From assembly GCF_019801465.1 (NCBI RefSeq), contig NZ_JAHVJA010000002.1:434001-498000 (forward strand): 64,000 nt of DNA, written 5' to 3'. Source of the DNA: Leisingera daeponensis (lineage in GTDB: Bacteria; Pseudomonadota; Alphaproteobacteria; Rhodobacterales; Rhodobacteraceae). A program made the position numbers and the translations under genes. The notes below the pieces were generated by a model. The model ran no database searches and was not told the origin of the DNA. It saw nothing but the letters and a program-made list of their open reading frames with translations. Shown here piece after piece: positions 26,783 through 35,166 of this stretch; positions within the stretch are counted from its first letter, which is position 1, and each line of letters opens with the position of its first letter.

Positions 26783-27691
26783 ATGTCCAAACCTAACCGG
26801 CACATCCTGATCGCTGCTGCGGTATCAGCCGTTTCCTTCGGCACCGCTCTTCAATCCTTCCCGCCGCCTCCGGGCGAGCTTCCCTTCGGGGTCTATGATC
26901 CAAATGGTGATTTTTCGGACGAGCAGAATGTCCAAGTCGAACACCTCTTCCTGCCGTGGGAGGACTTGTTCCTGGATTCTCTGGCTGAAGCTGACAAATA
27001 CGCCAAGGAACGCAACCGCGAGGTTCTGGTCACGATCGAGCCCTGGACCTGGACGCGCGATGCCCGCAACACACCGGCGCGGCTGATCCACGGGATCAGG
27101 GACGGCGCCTATGATGGCAACATGGCCGCCATCTGCGAAGTGCTGAACCAGTTCGAAAGCAAAGTCACCGTCCGCTGGGCGCAAGAGATGGACGATGACA
27201 GCGGCCAGTTCATCTGGGCGCAGTGGCAACCTGAAACCTATATTTATGCCTATAAACGGATGATCGACATTTGCCGGGAAAAGGCGCCTGACATCCATGT
27301 CATGTGGTCGCCCCTCGGATACGAGAACCTGAACAAATACTATCCGGGCGATGACTATGTCGACATCATCGGCCTGTCTGTCTTCGGGCTGCAGCCCTGG
27401 GAACAGATCTACAAGGGCGGCGAGATGAGCTTTGATGATATCTTTGCCCCCCGGTATGAGCGGGTCAAGGACTACGGCAAACCTGTCATGGTGGCTGAGC
27501 TTGGCTATTCGGGAGACGAAGCTTACGTCGCACGGTGGGAGCAGACCGTCCGACAGGACAAAAGCGCTTACCCGGCCCTGACCGGCGTCGTCTATTTCAA
27601 CCAGCAGGAAGTGTATCCTTGGCCCGACGGATTCGGTCTCCCGGATTGGCGGGTGGAAAATCGAATCCGCGTCGATACCGCAGGAAACTAG
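26783..27691 (+). CDS. Exported glycoside hydrolase, GH26/beta-mannanase-like
   Basis: This 302-residue protein has an N-terminal hydrophobic signal (residues 8-24). Its TIM-barrel motifs fit clan GH-A: acid/base Glu135 in VRWAQEMDDD and nucleophile Glu239 in PVMVAELGYSGD. An early WTWTRDA loop and VDIIGLSVFG strand agree with GH26-like families. It starts 3 bp after the glycosyltransferase and closes the operon. Polysaccharide synthases commonly travel with a matching glycanase that trims or releases the polymer, which is the likely job here. The cleaved linkage (mannan, xylan or mixed glucan) cannot be told. Confidence 0.8.
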   Translation: MSKPNRHILIAAAVSAVSFGTALQSFPPPPGELPFGVYDPNGDFSDEQNVQVEHLFLPWEDLFLDSLAEADKYAKERNREVLVTIEPWTWTRDARNTPARLIHGIRDGAYDGNMAAICEVLNQFESKVTVRWAQEMDDDSGQFIWAQWQPETYIYAYKRMIDICREKAPDIHVMWSPLGYENLNKYYPGDDYVDIIGLSVFGLQPWEQIYKGGEMSFDDIFAPRYERVKDYGKPVMVAELGYSGDEAYVARWEQTVRQDKSAYPALTGVVYFNQQEVYPWPDGFGLPDWRVENRIRVDTAGN

Positions 27692-27790
27692 TGCCGGACC
27701 CGGCCTGAAGCGGGCACCTCGCCCGGTCACATCCAACCCGGCCTGCGACTGCAGACCTGGCCAAGAACCCCTTGATTCCAAGGCTCTTTA

Positions 27791-27899
27791 TCTGTGCGAC
27801 GCCGCACAGAACAGGGCATTTTAGGCAGATTTCCGCACAGACGCGTTGAAAAAAAGCACTATTGCACCTAAAAAGCACGTGCTGTGCGGCCCGCACAGC
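27791..27899. promoter_or_regulatory. Two CTGTGCG...CGCACAG palindromes, possible operators or hairpins
   Basis: TCTGTGCG-ACGC-CGCACAGA at 27791-27810 and GCTGTGCG-GCC-CGCACAGC at 27881-27899 share the core CTGTGCG/CGCACAG; an extra half-site CCGCACAG sits at 27833-27840. Their centres are 90 bp apart, upstream of the small exported-protein gene at 27981 and about 560-650 bp ahead of metY. A shared core in two dyads suggests a DNA-binding protein, but RNA hairpins at the end of the polysaccharide operon are equally possible. Confidence 0.5.
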
Positions 27900-27980
27900 G
27901 CGTAACAAGGCTGTTTGGCTGCCGCATGCCGTTCCGGCATTAAAGAGCTGCCTGGAGCCGGTGAGGACGAGGTGCAGTTT

Positions 27981-28193
27981 ATGTGCGCAGTATCTGCGGC
28001 GAACCGGCTTGTGCCGGCTATTCATTATTCCGTCAAATGTCTCAGCGGCGCGCTTCTCGGCTTCGCTCTGTGCCTGAGCGGCGTCAGTGCGCAGGAAAAC
28101 GCCCCCGCCGCCGGAGAAACGGTTCTGGCTAAGGGGACATACATTTGCTCCCCCAGCGGTTTCGGTCAAAAGTCCAGATGCTACCGCCGGTAG
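27981..28193 (+). CDS. Small exported protein, Cys-containing
   Basis: This 70-residue protein starts at an ATG about 8 nt after GAGG. The stretch CLSGALLGFALCLSGVSAQEN (about 23-43) is a plausible signal peptide with a VSA cleavage site. The mature peptide of about 30 residues ends KGTYICSPSGFGQKSRCYRR, with two cysteines that could form one disulfide and a basic tail. I believe similar short proteins occur in roseobacters but know no function. A hairpin (28210-28227) follows its stop codon, supporting a discrete gene. Confidence 0.5.
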   Translation: MCAVSAANRLVPAIHYSVKCLSGALLGFALCLSGVSAQENAPAAGETVLAKGTYICSPSGFGQKSRCYRR

Positions 28194-28209
28194 CTACTGC
28201 TTCATCCTT

Positions 28210-28287
28210 TCCGGGGCAAGCCCCGGACCTGAACCCGGCAAAATTAGCCTAAAGGAAACCGCCGACCGGCCAGTCGGCCGTTCCTTA
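28210..28287 (+). terminator. Two tandem hairpins after the small exported-protein gene
   Basis: TCCGGGGC-AA-GCCCCGGA (28210-28227) is followed by a longer imperfect hairpin from AAGGAAACCGCCGAC to GTCGGCCGTTCCTT (28251-28286). Neither has a strong U-tract. They probably end transcription of the 27981 gene; they do not resemble a SAM riboswitch for metY downstream. The rest of 28288-28454 shows nothing I recognise. Confidence 0.5.
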
Positions 28288-28454
28288 GGTTCCGGCAATG
28301 TCACTCTCCATTAAGTACCGCATCCGGTTTCCTCCGGAGATCTCGAAGCGCGGCAGGTCAGAAGCCTTTCGCTGCGGCATTCGCGCGATTGCCTTCCGGG
28401 CGCCGCCATGCTGTGGTGCGCGCGGAATAAAAGACCTTTCAGGGAGACATACTG

Positions 28455-29747
28455 ATGACCGACGCCCCGTCTTATGGGTTTGACACCTTGCAGATCCACG
28501 CCGGCGCCAAGCCGGACCCGGCTACCGGTGCGCGCCAGACACCGATCTACCAAAGCACAGCCTACGTCTTCCGCGATGCTGAACATGCCGCTGCCCTGTT
28601 CAACCTGCAGGAGGTCGGCTTCATCTACTCGCGCCTGACCAATCCCACGGTCGCGGTGCTGCAGGAGAGGCTTGCCACCCTCGAGGGCGGCGTTGGCGCA
28701 GTCTGCTGCTCCTCCGGCCATGCGGCGCAGATCATGGCCCTGTTCCCGCTAATGGCTCCGGGCTGCAATGTCGTGGCCTCGACCCGACTCTACGGCGGCA
28801 CGGTCACCCAGTTCAGCCAGACCATCAAGCGCTTTGGCTGGTCGGCGAAATTCGTCGACACCGATGATCTGGAGGCGGTGAAGGCCGCAATCGACGAAAA
28901 CACCCGCGCGGTGTTCTGCGAATCCGTGGCCAACCCCGGCGGCTATGTGACCGATATCCGTTCGCTGGCTGATATCACCGACGCCGCCGGCATTCCGCTG
29001 ATTGTCGACAACACCTCCGCCACCCCCTACCTGTGCCGCCCGATCGAGCATGGCGCAACGCTGGTGGTGCATTCCACCACCAAATACCTGACCGGCAACG
29101 GCACCGTGACCGGCGGCTGCATTGTCGACAGCGGCAAGTTCGACTGGTCGGCGAATGATAAGTTTCCGTCTCTGTCGGAACCGGAGACCGCCTATCACGG
29201 GCTTAAATTCCACGAAACCTTTGGCCCGCTGGCCTTCACTTTCCACGGCATCGCCATCGGGCTGCGCGACTTGGGCATGACGATGAACCCGCAAGCGGCG
29301 CATTACACGCTGATGGGGATCGAAACCCTGTCCCTGCGCATGCAGCGGCATTGCGAGAACGCCCGCAAGGTGGCGGAATGGCTCGAGAATGATGACCGCG
29401 TCGACTACGTGACCTATGCCGGGCTGCCCTCCTCGCCCTACTACGAGCGCGCCCAGGCTTGCTATCCCAAGGGTACCGGCGGGTTGTTCACCTTTGCGGT
29501 GAAGGGCGGCTATGACGCCTGCATCAAGCTGGTGGATTCCCTGGAGATCTTCAGCCATGTGGCCAACCTTGGCGACACCCGCTCGCTGATCATCCACTCG
29601 GCCTCGACCACCCACCGCCAGCTGACCCCGGAGCAGCAGGAAGCCGCGGGGGCAAGCCCAAATGTGGTGCGGGTGTCGATCGGCATCGAGGACGCAGACG
29701 ACCTGATCCGCGATCTGGACCAGGCACTGGCCAAGGCCTGCGGCTGA
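28455..29747 (+). CDS. metY: O-acetylhomoserine aminocarboxypropyltransferase (sulfhydrylase)
   Basis: This 430-residue PLP enzyme of the Cys/Met metabolism family should make homocysteine from O-acetylhomoserine and sulfide. GFDTLQIHAGAKPDPATGARQTPIYQ at its start, the YSRLTNPT loop, the PLP Lys in HSTTKYLTGNG, and the long C-terminal insertion around residues 210-250 (FHETFGPLAF) distinguish MetY from the shorter cystathionine gamma-synthase and MetZ enzymes. AGGGAG lies 8 nt before the ATG. It is a single-gene unit closed by the hairpin at 29771-29795. Confidence 0.9.
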   Translation: MTDAPSYGFDTLQIHAGAKPDPATGARQTPIYQSTAYVFRDAEHAAALFNLQEVGFIYSRLTNPTVAVLQERLATLEGGVGAVCCSSGHAAQIMALFPLMAPGCNVVASTRLYGGTVTQFSQTIKRFGWSAKFVDTDDLEAVKAAIDENTRAVFCESVANPGGYVTDIRSLADITDAAGIPLIVDNTSATPYLCRPIEHGATLVVHSTTKYLTGNGTVTGGCIVDSGKFDWSANDKFPSLSEPETAYHGLKFHETFGPLAFTFHGIAIGLRDLGMTMNPQAAHYTLMGIETLSLRMQRHCENARKVAEWLENDDRVDYVTYAGLPSSPYYERAQACYPKGTGGLFTFAVKGGYDACIKLVDSLEIFSHVANLGDTRSLIIHSASTTHRQLTPEQQEAAGASPNVVRVSIGIEDADDLIRDLDQALAKACG

Positions 29748-29770
29748 CCCGCCGAAGGCTAAAGAATGGA

Positions 29771-29795
29771 AAGGCCGGGCACACTGCCCGGCCTT
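29771..29795. terminator. Convergent hairpin between metY and the SIMPL gene
   Basis: AAGGCCGGGC-ACACT-GCCCGGCCTT forms a perfect 10-bp stem between two convergent genes. U-tracts are short (TTG on the plus strand, TTCC on the minus), but the position suits a shared bidirectional terminator. Confidence 0.7.
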
Positions 29796-29806
29796 GTTCG
29801 CCGCAT

Positions 29807-30526
29807 CTATTCGCCGCCCGGCACCGCCATGTCGAACACCACCGAGACATTGTGCGTGAACGTCAGCTCGCCGGCTTCAATTGGCATCGCGTCGCTGCGC
29901 GCCATCTCCATTGCCATCATCGGACGGCCACCGCCGCCGCCATGTTCGGAAATCGAGCGCACCGGACCCAATTCCATACCCGCAGCCTCTGCCAGCTGCT
30001 GCGCCTTGCGCATGGCATCCTTCACCGCTTCGCCGCGGATCCGGTCGGCAACTGCTGACGGATCAGTGACGCCAAAGCTCAGCCCTTGGAAGTTGTTGGC
30101 CCCGGCCCTCAGAACCGTATCGAGCACCGGCCCCAGCTCGCTAAGGTCTCGGACCCGCACCATCAGCGTGTTCGAGGCCTCAAAACCGGTAATCTCGCGC
30201 CGCGCTCCGTTGTCATGGGAACGATCCTGCGACCAGACCGGGTGCATGGAAATCTGCTGGGTCTGCATGTCCGCGGCCGCAATGCCTGCATCCTTCAGGC
30301 GCGCAATCACCGCCTGCATATCCTCTGACACCGACGCCATGGCGGCAGCGGCTTCTTCCGCCTCTTCGGTCACGCCAAGAGTGATGGTCGCCAGTTCCGG
30401 CGCCACTTGCAGCGTGCCTTCACCGGTAACCGTGATCTGGCGCGGATGCGCCGCCTCGCTGGCTGCCTGGGTGCCTGCACTCATCGACAGCATCAGTGCG
30501 GCTGCCAGCAGTTTCTTTGCCTTCAT
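29807..30526 (-). CDS. SIMPL domain (DUF541) exported protein
   Basis: This 239-residue protein starts at the ATG that follows AGGAG; an upstream in-frame ATG is unsupported. The signal peptide ends at GTQAASE. The mature protein is a single SIMPL/DUF541 domain: ITVTGEGTLQVAPELATITLGV at its N-terminus, TQQISMHPVW in the middle, GVTDPSAVADRIRGEAVKDA towards the end. Related periplasmic or outer-membrane proteins (E. coli YggE) are tied to oxidative stress tolerance and some form large ring assemblies, but no enzyme activity is known. It is convergent with metY and divergent from the PilP-like gene. Confidence 0.88.
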   Translation of the reverse strand: MKAKKLLAAALMLSMSAGTQAASEAAHPRQITVTGEGTLQVAPELATITLGVTEEAEEAAAAMASVSEDMQAVIARLKDAGIAAADMQTQQISMHPVWSQDRSHDNGARREITGFEASNTLMVRVRDLSELGPVLDTVLRAGANNFQGLSFGVTDPSAVADRIRGEAVKDAMRKAQQLAEAAGMELGPVRSISEHGGGGGRPMMAMEMARSDAMPIEAGELTFTHNVSVVFDMAVPGGE

Positions 30527-30676
30527 GCTCAAAAGCTCCTTTTCCGAATGCCTCTTAGATGGGGACGGCAAACCGCCGCCCGCAAGCCCCGCTGCCAGTC
30601 TTTTCCTTTAACTCGGCAGGTTCCTGCTTTAAGGTTCGCGGCAAACACCGGGTGCATCCAGACGTCCCCGGGCAGT

Positions 30677-33199
30677 ATGGATTTGGATGGTTTGACCCGA
30701 AGCATGAAACCGGCCTTTGCTCTTTCTCTTTCCGCTGATGGCATTTCACTGCTTTACCGTGCCAAGGACGGCTGGCGGAGCGTTGGCAGCACGCCGTTCG
30801 ACACCGGAGATCTGCCTTCCGCGCTGGCTGAAATGCGTGCGGATGCGCAGAAGCTGGCACCTGGCGGGGTCTACTCAAAGCTGATCCTGCCGAACGACCA
30901 GATCCGCTATCTAAGTGTTGAAACCGGCGACCTGCCCGCGGGCGAGCGGATTGACGCGGCGCGCCGGGCGCTGGAAGGCGCAACCCCTTACACAGTGGAC
31001 CAGCTTGCCTTCGACATTTGCGCCAGCGGCAGCGTCACCCATGTGGCAGCGGTGGCACTGGAAACTCTGGACGAGGCAGAAACTTTTGCGGTCGAGCACG
31101 GCTTCGGGCCGGTCAGTTTCGTCGCTGCGCCGGAAGAGAGCGGCTTTCAAGGAGAGCCCTTCTTTGGCACCACGCGGGCGATCCGAGGCACCGAGGTTGA
31201 ACCTGATAATGCTGCAATAAAGGTAATTGGCCCAGTACAGCTGCCGGAGCCCGCAGCCAAAGGCAGGTCCGGGGACAAGCAGCCTGCCCCTCAGGATCCC
31301 TCCGAGGCTCAGACCGCTGACCAGTCTGATGCCCCGGCGCCTGCGGGCGGGCAGACGCAGGAAACTCCTGCACGCCCCGCAAAGCCGGAACAGCCGCAGC
31401 CCCTGAGCGACGACGCCCCGGCAGCGCGTGAAAAGGCGGCCCCCGCTCCACATCCAGCGACCCTGCCGCCGGCGACACCCGCTGCTGCCAAGCCCGTGAA
31501 GGAAACAGCGCAGCCGAAGGATGTACAGGAAGAAAGCCGCCCGGCACCGGAGCCTGGACAGAAAGACCGAGGCGCCTCTCCTGCCCCTGCAGCTCCGCCC
31601 GCGGAGCAATCCGCCCCAGCCCCGCTTGCGGCCAGCAACACGACTGCCGAACCCGGAGCAGCGAAACCGCTTGGTGCAGCAATCGATAGCACCGCAAAAG
31701 AAACAGCCGGGGCGCCGAGGAAGATCCCGCCAGCTCCGGCGGCCTTGCGGGAGGCTTCGCCTGCGGTTGCCGCACCACCGCCGGGCACGGCTGCGCAGAG
31801 CAAGAAAACGCCCGCAAGCAAGCCGCGCTACCTTGGCGTCGCCCTGACAGCGTTGCTGCTGCTGTTCCTTGCCGCTGCGGCTGTCTGGGCCCTGCTTAGC
31901 GAGGATGGTTTCTTTGCCGCCCAACCGGCGGCAGACGCAAACCGCTCTCCTGCGGCATCCGTTAGCACTGGGGACACCCAGGCGGGCGGGTCAGCTGAAG
32001 CACCGTCCTCCGGAACAGAAAGCCCGGCGGACGCGATCGCCCCGCAAGTCAGTGCCTTGGCGGATCTGCCTGATCCGGGCCTGGGAAGCGCCCCCGCGGT
32101 GTCCGGAGCAGACGGCGCAGAGGCCGACCCCACGGCGGAAGACGAGGCTGCAGCCGATGGGATAGACCTGCCGGAGGAAGGCACCGGCGCGGCGTTTCTG
32201 GATTTTAAAGCATTGCAGCCCGGCTCGGTTCCGGACCCGCTTCCGGTGCCGCTGGATGAACTGGCTCAGGCGGCACGATACGCGGCAACCGGTGTCTGGC
32301 CGGTGGCCCCCGAAATGGACGAACTTCCCGCCGTTCCCGGCTTGGACGAGCTGTACACGGCCTCTGTTGACCGCACCGAAATCGCGGCCGACGCCGTGGC
32401 GCTTCCGCAGCCGGAATCCTTCGCCAAGGATGAAACTCCCGGGGCCATCGCCTCGCCCGCTGCTGCCGGTGCGGCCTTTGAACTGGACGCCCGCGGCCTG
32501 GTCAAGGCTACCCCGGAAGGGACCCTGAACCCAGATGGCATCACCGTCTATCTGGGCCGCCCCAGGAAGGTGCCGCCGCCAGCCCCAGAACGCAGCGATC
32601 CGGCAGCCGAGGCACTGGCAGAGGAAGTGGCACGCAATCAGGTGCTTTCACGCAAACGGCCCAAGGCGCGTCCTGAGGATCTTGCGGAACAGGTTGAACG
32701 AGCTCAGAACGGCGGCCTCAGCCGCGCCGAGCTGGCCAGTTTGCGACCGCGCAAGCGGCCAGCCAGCCTGAAGCCCGCGGAGGAGGAAGAGCTGCCCGCC
32801 ACGGCGCAGGCTATCGCGTCTTCGGTTGTGCCGCGCGGCCGTCCGGCCAATTTCGCCAATCTGGTCGACCGCGCCCGCCGCAACGCGCAGAATCAGGTGC
32901 AGACCGCCGCTGCCGTGCCTGCCGCCGCGGCCGCAGCACCGCCGCGCATTCCGACAAGCGCCTCCGTCGCCCGCCGCGCCACCGTCAACAACGCCCTCAA
33001 CCTCCGCAAGCTGAACCTGATCGGCGTTTTCGGCACGGCTTCCAACCGCCGCGCGCTGGTGCGGCTGCCATCCGGCCGCTACAAGAAGGTGCAGGTCGGA
33101 GACCGCATCGACGGCGGCCGCGTGATTGCTATCGGCGAAAGCCAGCTGCAATATCAGAAGGGCGGCCGGAACCGCACCCTGACGATGCCCAAGAGCTAA
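30677..33199 (+). CDS. Large Pro/Ala-rich single-pass membrane protein with PilP/GspC-like C-terminus
   Basis: This protein has about 840 residues. The N-terminal 150 residues look like a PilM/actin-fold-like segment (FALSLSADGISLLYRA, later RIDAARRALEGATPYTVDQL). A disordered Pro/Ala/Glu-rich linker follows (about 180-380), then one transmembrane helix (about 384-407), another acidic low-complexity region, and a C-terminal basic domain (last 75 residues). There VNNALNLRKLNLIGVFGT and VQVGDRIDGGRVIAIG resemble the beta-domain of PilP/GspC inner-membrane proteins. The start is uncertain: ATG at 30677 or 30704, neither with a strong site. It may link a cytosolic actin-like domain to an envelope partner. 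No other pilus or secretion gene is nearby. Confidence 0.75.
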   Translation: MDLDGLTRSMKPAFALSLSADGISLLYRAKDGWRSVGSTPFDTGDLPSALAEMRADAQKLAPGGVYSKLILPNDQIRYLSVETGDLPAGERIDAARRALEGATPYTVDQLAFDICASGSVTHVAAVALETLDEAETFAVEHGFGPVSFVAAPEESGFQGEPFFGTTRAIRGTEVEPDNAAIKVIGPVQLPEPAAKGRSGDKQPAPQDPSEAQTADQSDAPAPAGGQTQETPARPAKPEQPQPLSDDAPAAREKAAPAPHPATLPPATPAAAKPVKETAQPKDVQEESRPAPEPGQKDRGASPAPAAPPAEQSAPAPLAASNTTAEPGAAKPLGAAIDSTAKETAGAPRKIPPAPAALREASPAVAAPPPGTAAQSKKTPASKPRYLGVALTALLLLFLAAAAVWALLSEDGFFAAQPAADANRSPAASVSTGDTQAGGSAEAPSSGTESPADAIAPQVSALADLPDPGLGSAPAVSGADGAEADPTAEDEAAADGIDLPEEGTGAAFLDFKALQPGSVPDPLPVPLDELAQAARYAATGVWPVAPEMDELPAVPGLDELYTASVDRTEIAADAVALPQPESFAKDETPGAIASPAAAGAAFELDARGLVKATPEGTLNPDGITVYLGRPRKVPPPAPERSDPAAEALAEEVARNQVLSRKRPKARPEDLAEQVERAQNGGLSRAELASLRPRKRPASLKPAEEEELPATAQAIASSVVPRGRPANFANLVDRARRNAQNQVQTAAAVPAAAAAAPPRIPTSASVARRATVNNALNLRKLNLIGVFGTASNRRALVRLPSGRYKKVQVGDRIDGGRVIAIGESQLQYQKGGRNRTLTMPKS

Positions 33200-33325
33200 A
33201 CAGCCGTACAGCGATCAGCACCCCTGCCGCCGGTCAGGCAACCAGGTGCCGCCTGTCATTGGCGCAGACGGCTTTGCAAGCGGAACCATCTTTGTCTTCC
33301 ATCTTGCCCGTGCCAGCACCGACTG

Positions 33326-33357
33326 GAAAAAAGCCGGGCCCGCATGGCAGGCCCGGC
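33326..33357 (-). terminator. Terminator of hppD
   Basis: On the minus strand GCCGGGCC-TGCCATGCG-GGCCCGGC is followed by TTTTTTCC, 35 bp after the hppD stop. It is a clear intrinsic terminator. Confidence 0.85.
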
Positions 33358-33391
33358 GCAGTCCGGTTCATTTCCCGGCAATCAATAGGGC

Positions 33392-34492
33392 TTATTCGGC
33401 GGCCTGGATTTCGCCGCTTTCAATCTGCTCGCGTTCGATAGATTCAAACAGCGCCTTGAAGTTCCCCTCTCCAAAGCCGTCATCACCCTTGCGCTGGATG
33501 AATTCGAAGAAGATCGGCCCGATCACGGTCTTCGAGAAGATCTGCAGCAGGATCTTGGTTTCGCCGCCGTCGACCACGCCCTCACCGTCGATCAGGATGC
33601 CGTGTTTCTTCATCCGGTCCAGCGGCTCATCATGGCCCGCCACGCGGTCGTGGCTCAGGTCGTAATAGGTCTCCGGGGGGGCTGGCATGAACTGGATGCC
33701 TCGCTCCGAGATCTCGTCGGTCGAGTCATAGATGTTCTCGGTGCCGACGGCGATGTGCTGAATGCCCTCGCCCTTGTATTTCTTCAGGTAGGAGACGATC
33801 TGCCCGGTCTCGCCGCGGTCCTCGTTGATCGGGATCCGGATGCGGCCGCAGGGCGAGGTCAGCGCGCGGCTCAGCAGGCCTGTGTACTTGCCTTCGATGT
33901 CAAAAAAACGGATCTCCTTGAAGTTGAACAGTTCGCCGTAGAACTTGAACCACTTGTCCATATTGCCCTTGTAGACATTATGGGTCAGGTGATCGAGGTA
34001 GTAGAAGCCAACGCCGCGCGGCTTTGACTGCTTCAGCCATTCGAACTCCTCGTTGTAGGGCGAGGTGTCGTAATACTGATCGATGAAGTAGATCAGTGAA
34101 CCGCCGATGCCTTTGATCGCCGGCACGTCCATGGTCTTGTCTTCGCCTTCATAGGCCTCGGCGCCCTTGGCGACGGCATGCTCGAACGCTTTCTGCGCAT
34201 CCGCCACACGCCAGCCCATCGACGGGGCGCAGGGTCCATGCTCTGCGACGAACTTTTCGGCGAAGCTGCCAGTTTCCGCATTCAAAATGTAAGTGATGTC
34301 GCCTTGCTGCCACAGCTCAATGCCGGTCTTCTGTTTATGGCGGCCAACCAGCTCATACCCCATCCGGGTGAACAGGTCCCGCAGCTCCTGCGGTTCCGGA
34401 CTGGCGAATTCAACGAACTCAAAACCGTCAGTGCCGGCAGGGTTTTCTGGGGTGATTACGGACTTCGGGGCGTTATGCGGGAAAGGACCCAT
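33392..34492 (-). CDS. hppD: 4-hydroxyphenylpyruvate dioxygenase
   Basis: This 366-residue Fe(II) enzyme converts 4-hydroxyphenylpyruvate to homogentisate in tyrosine breakdown. It has two VOC-fold halves. The iron ligands are visible as His168 (LDHLTHNVY), His246 (GIQHIAVG) and Glu330 (GPIFFEFIQRKG); the C-terminal motif GFGEGNFKALFESIE is characteristic. AAGGAG precedes the ATG. It is transcribed divergently from an Lrp-type regulator across a 151-bp AT-rich gap, a usual arrangement for Lrp-controlled amino-acid catabolism. Homogentisate dioxygenase and later steps are not in this window. Confidence 0.96.
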   Translation of the reverse strand: MGPFPHNAPKSVITPENPAGTDGFEFVEFASPEPQELRDLFTRMGYELVGRHKQKTGIELWQQGDITYILNAETGSFAEKFVAEHGPCAPSMGWRVADAQKAFEHAVAKGAEAYEGEDKTMDVPAIKGIGGSLIYFIDQYYDTSPYNEEFEWLKQSKPRGVGFYYLDHLTHNVYKGNMDKWFKFYGELFNFKEIRFFDIEGKYTGLLSRALTSPCGRIRIPINEDRGETGQIVSYLKKYKGEGIQHIAVGTENIYDSTDEISERGIQFMPAPPETYYDLSHDRVAGHDEPLDRMKKHGILIDGEGVVDGGETKILLQIFSKTVIGPIFFEFIQRKGDDGFGEGNFKALFESIEREQIESGEIQAAE

Positions 34493-34643
34493 TACGCGTC
34501 TCCTTCATGTCATGCGGGACAATGTGATTTGCTGCATCAAGAATACTCCAAATCCTCCGCAGCTTTTCCGCATAGTTTCGCGCCCAACACTTGAAATACA
34601 CGCAATATTTGCACCATTTTGGTAAAAAAGGATAAAATCACGC
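34493..34643. promoter_or_regulatory. Divergent hppD / Lrp-regulator promoter region
   Basis: This 151-bp gap between divergent starts has an AT-rich core (about 34585-34640, with AATATTTGC and CATTTTGGT tracts), which suits Lrp-family binding. It should hold both promoters. Individual boxes are not assigned. Confidence 0.5.
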
Positions 34644-35099
34644 ATGCTTGATCCGACTGACACCAAACTGCTCGCAGCCCTTCAAAAGAATGCCCACCTC
34701 ACGGCGCAGGAACTGGGCGAAATCCTCAACCTGTCCCCCAGCCAGGCCGGGCGGCGGCGGCAGAGGCTGGAAACGGAGGGCTATATCGAAGGCTATGCAG
34801 CCCGGCTGAACCCGGCCAAGCTCGGGCTCGCGGTGCAGGGTTTCGTGCAGGTGCACCTGGCCAGCCATGGGCCGGAGCAGTCCAAGGGGTTTGCCCGCCT
34901 GGTGGCCAGCCAGCCGGAGATCACCTCGGCGTGGACGATGACCGGCGAGGCCGATTACCTGCTGCGCGTCTACTGCACGGACCTGCAAGCGCTGAACACG
35001 CTTATACACGAGATTCTGCTGCCCCATCCCGGCGTCTCGAGGGTCCAGAGCCAGATCGTCATGGCACAATTAAAACGCGACGCACCGCTGCCGACTTAA
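34644..35099 (+). CDS. Lrp/AsnC-family transcriptional regulator
   Basis: This 151-residue protein has an N-terminal HTH (DTKLLAALQKNAHLTAQELG, then LSPSQAGRRRQRLE, about 5-45) and a C-terminal RAM domain (about 65-145; ITSAWTMTGEADYLLRVY holds the ligand-binding loop). It probably senses an aromatic amino acid or its keto acid and controls the divergent hppD gene, as in other alphaproteobacteria. Its stop is 67 bp before the PAS gene. Confidence 0.92.
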   Translation: MLDPTDTKLLAALQKNAHLTAQELGEILNLSPSQAGRRRQRLETEGYIEGYAARLNPAKLGLAVQGFVQVHLASHGPEQSKGFARLVASQPEITSAWTMTGEADYLLRVYCTDLQALNTLIHEILLPHPGVSRVQSQIVMAQLKRDAPLPT

Positions 35100-35166
35100 C
35101 CAAGCAGGAAGGATTTTGGCTTAAAGATGCAGCAACGAATGCTGTAACCCAAAGTGGAAATGTTCC

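Noticed and set aside
28228-28454. Possible SAM riboswitch ahead of metY
   Set aside because: The hairpins do not carry the conserved SAM-II or SAM/SAH cores; GCCTAAAGGA is only a chance resemblance.
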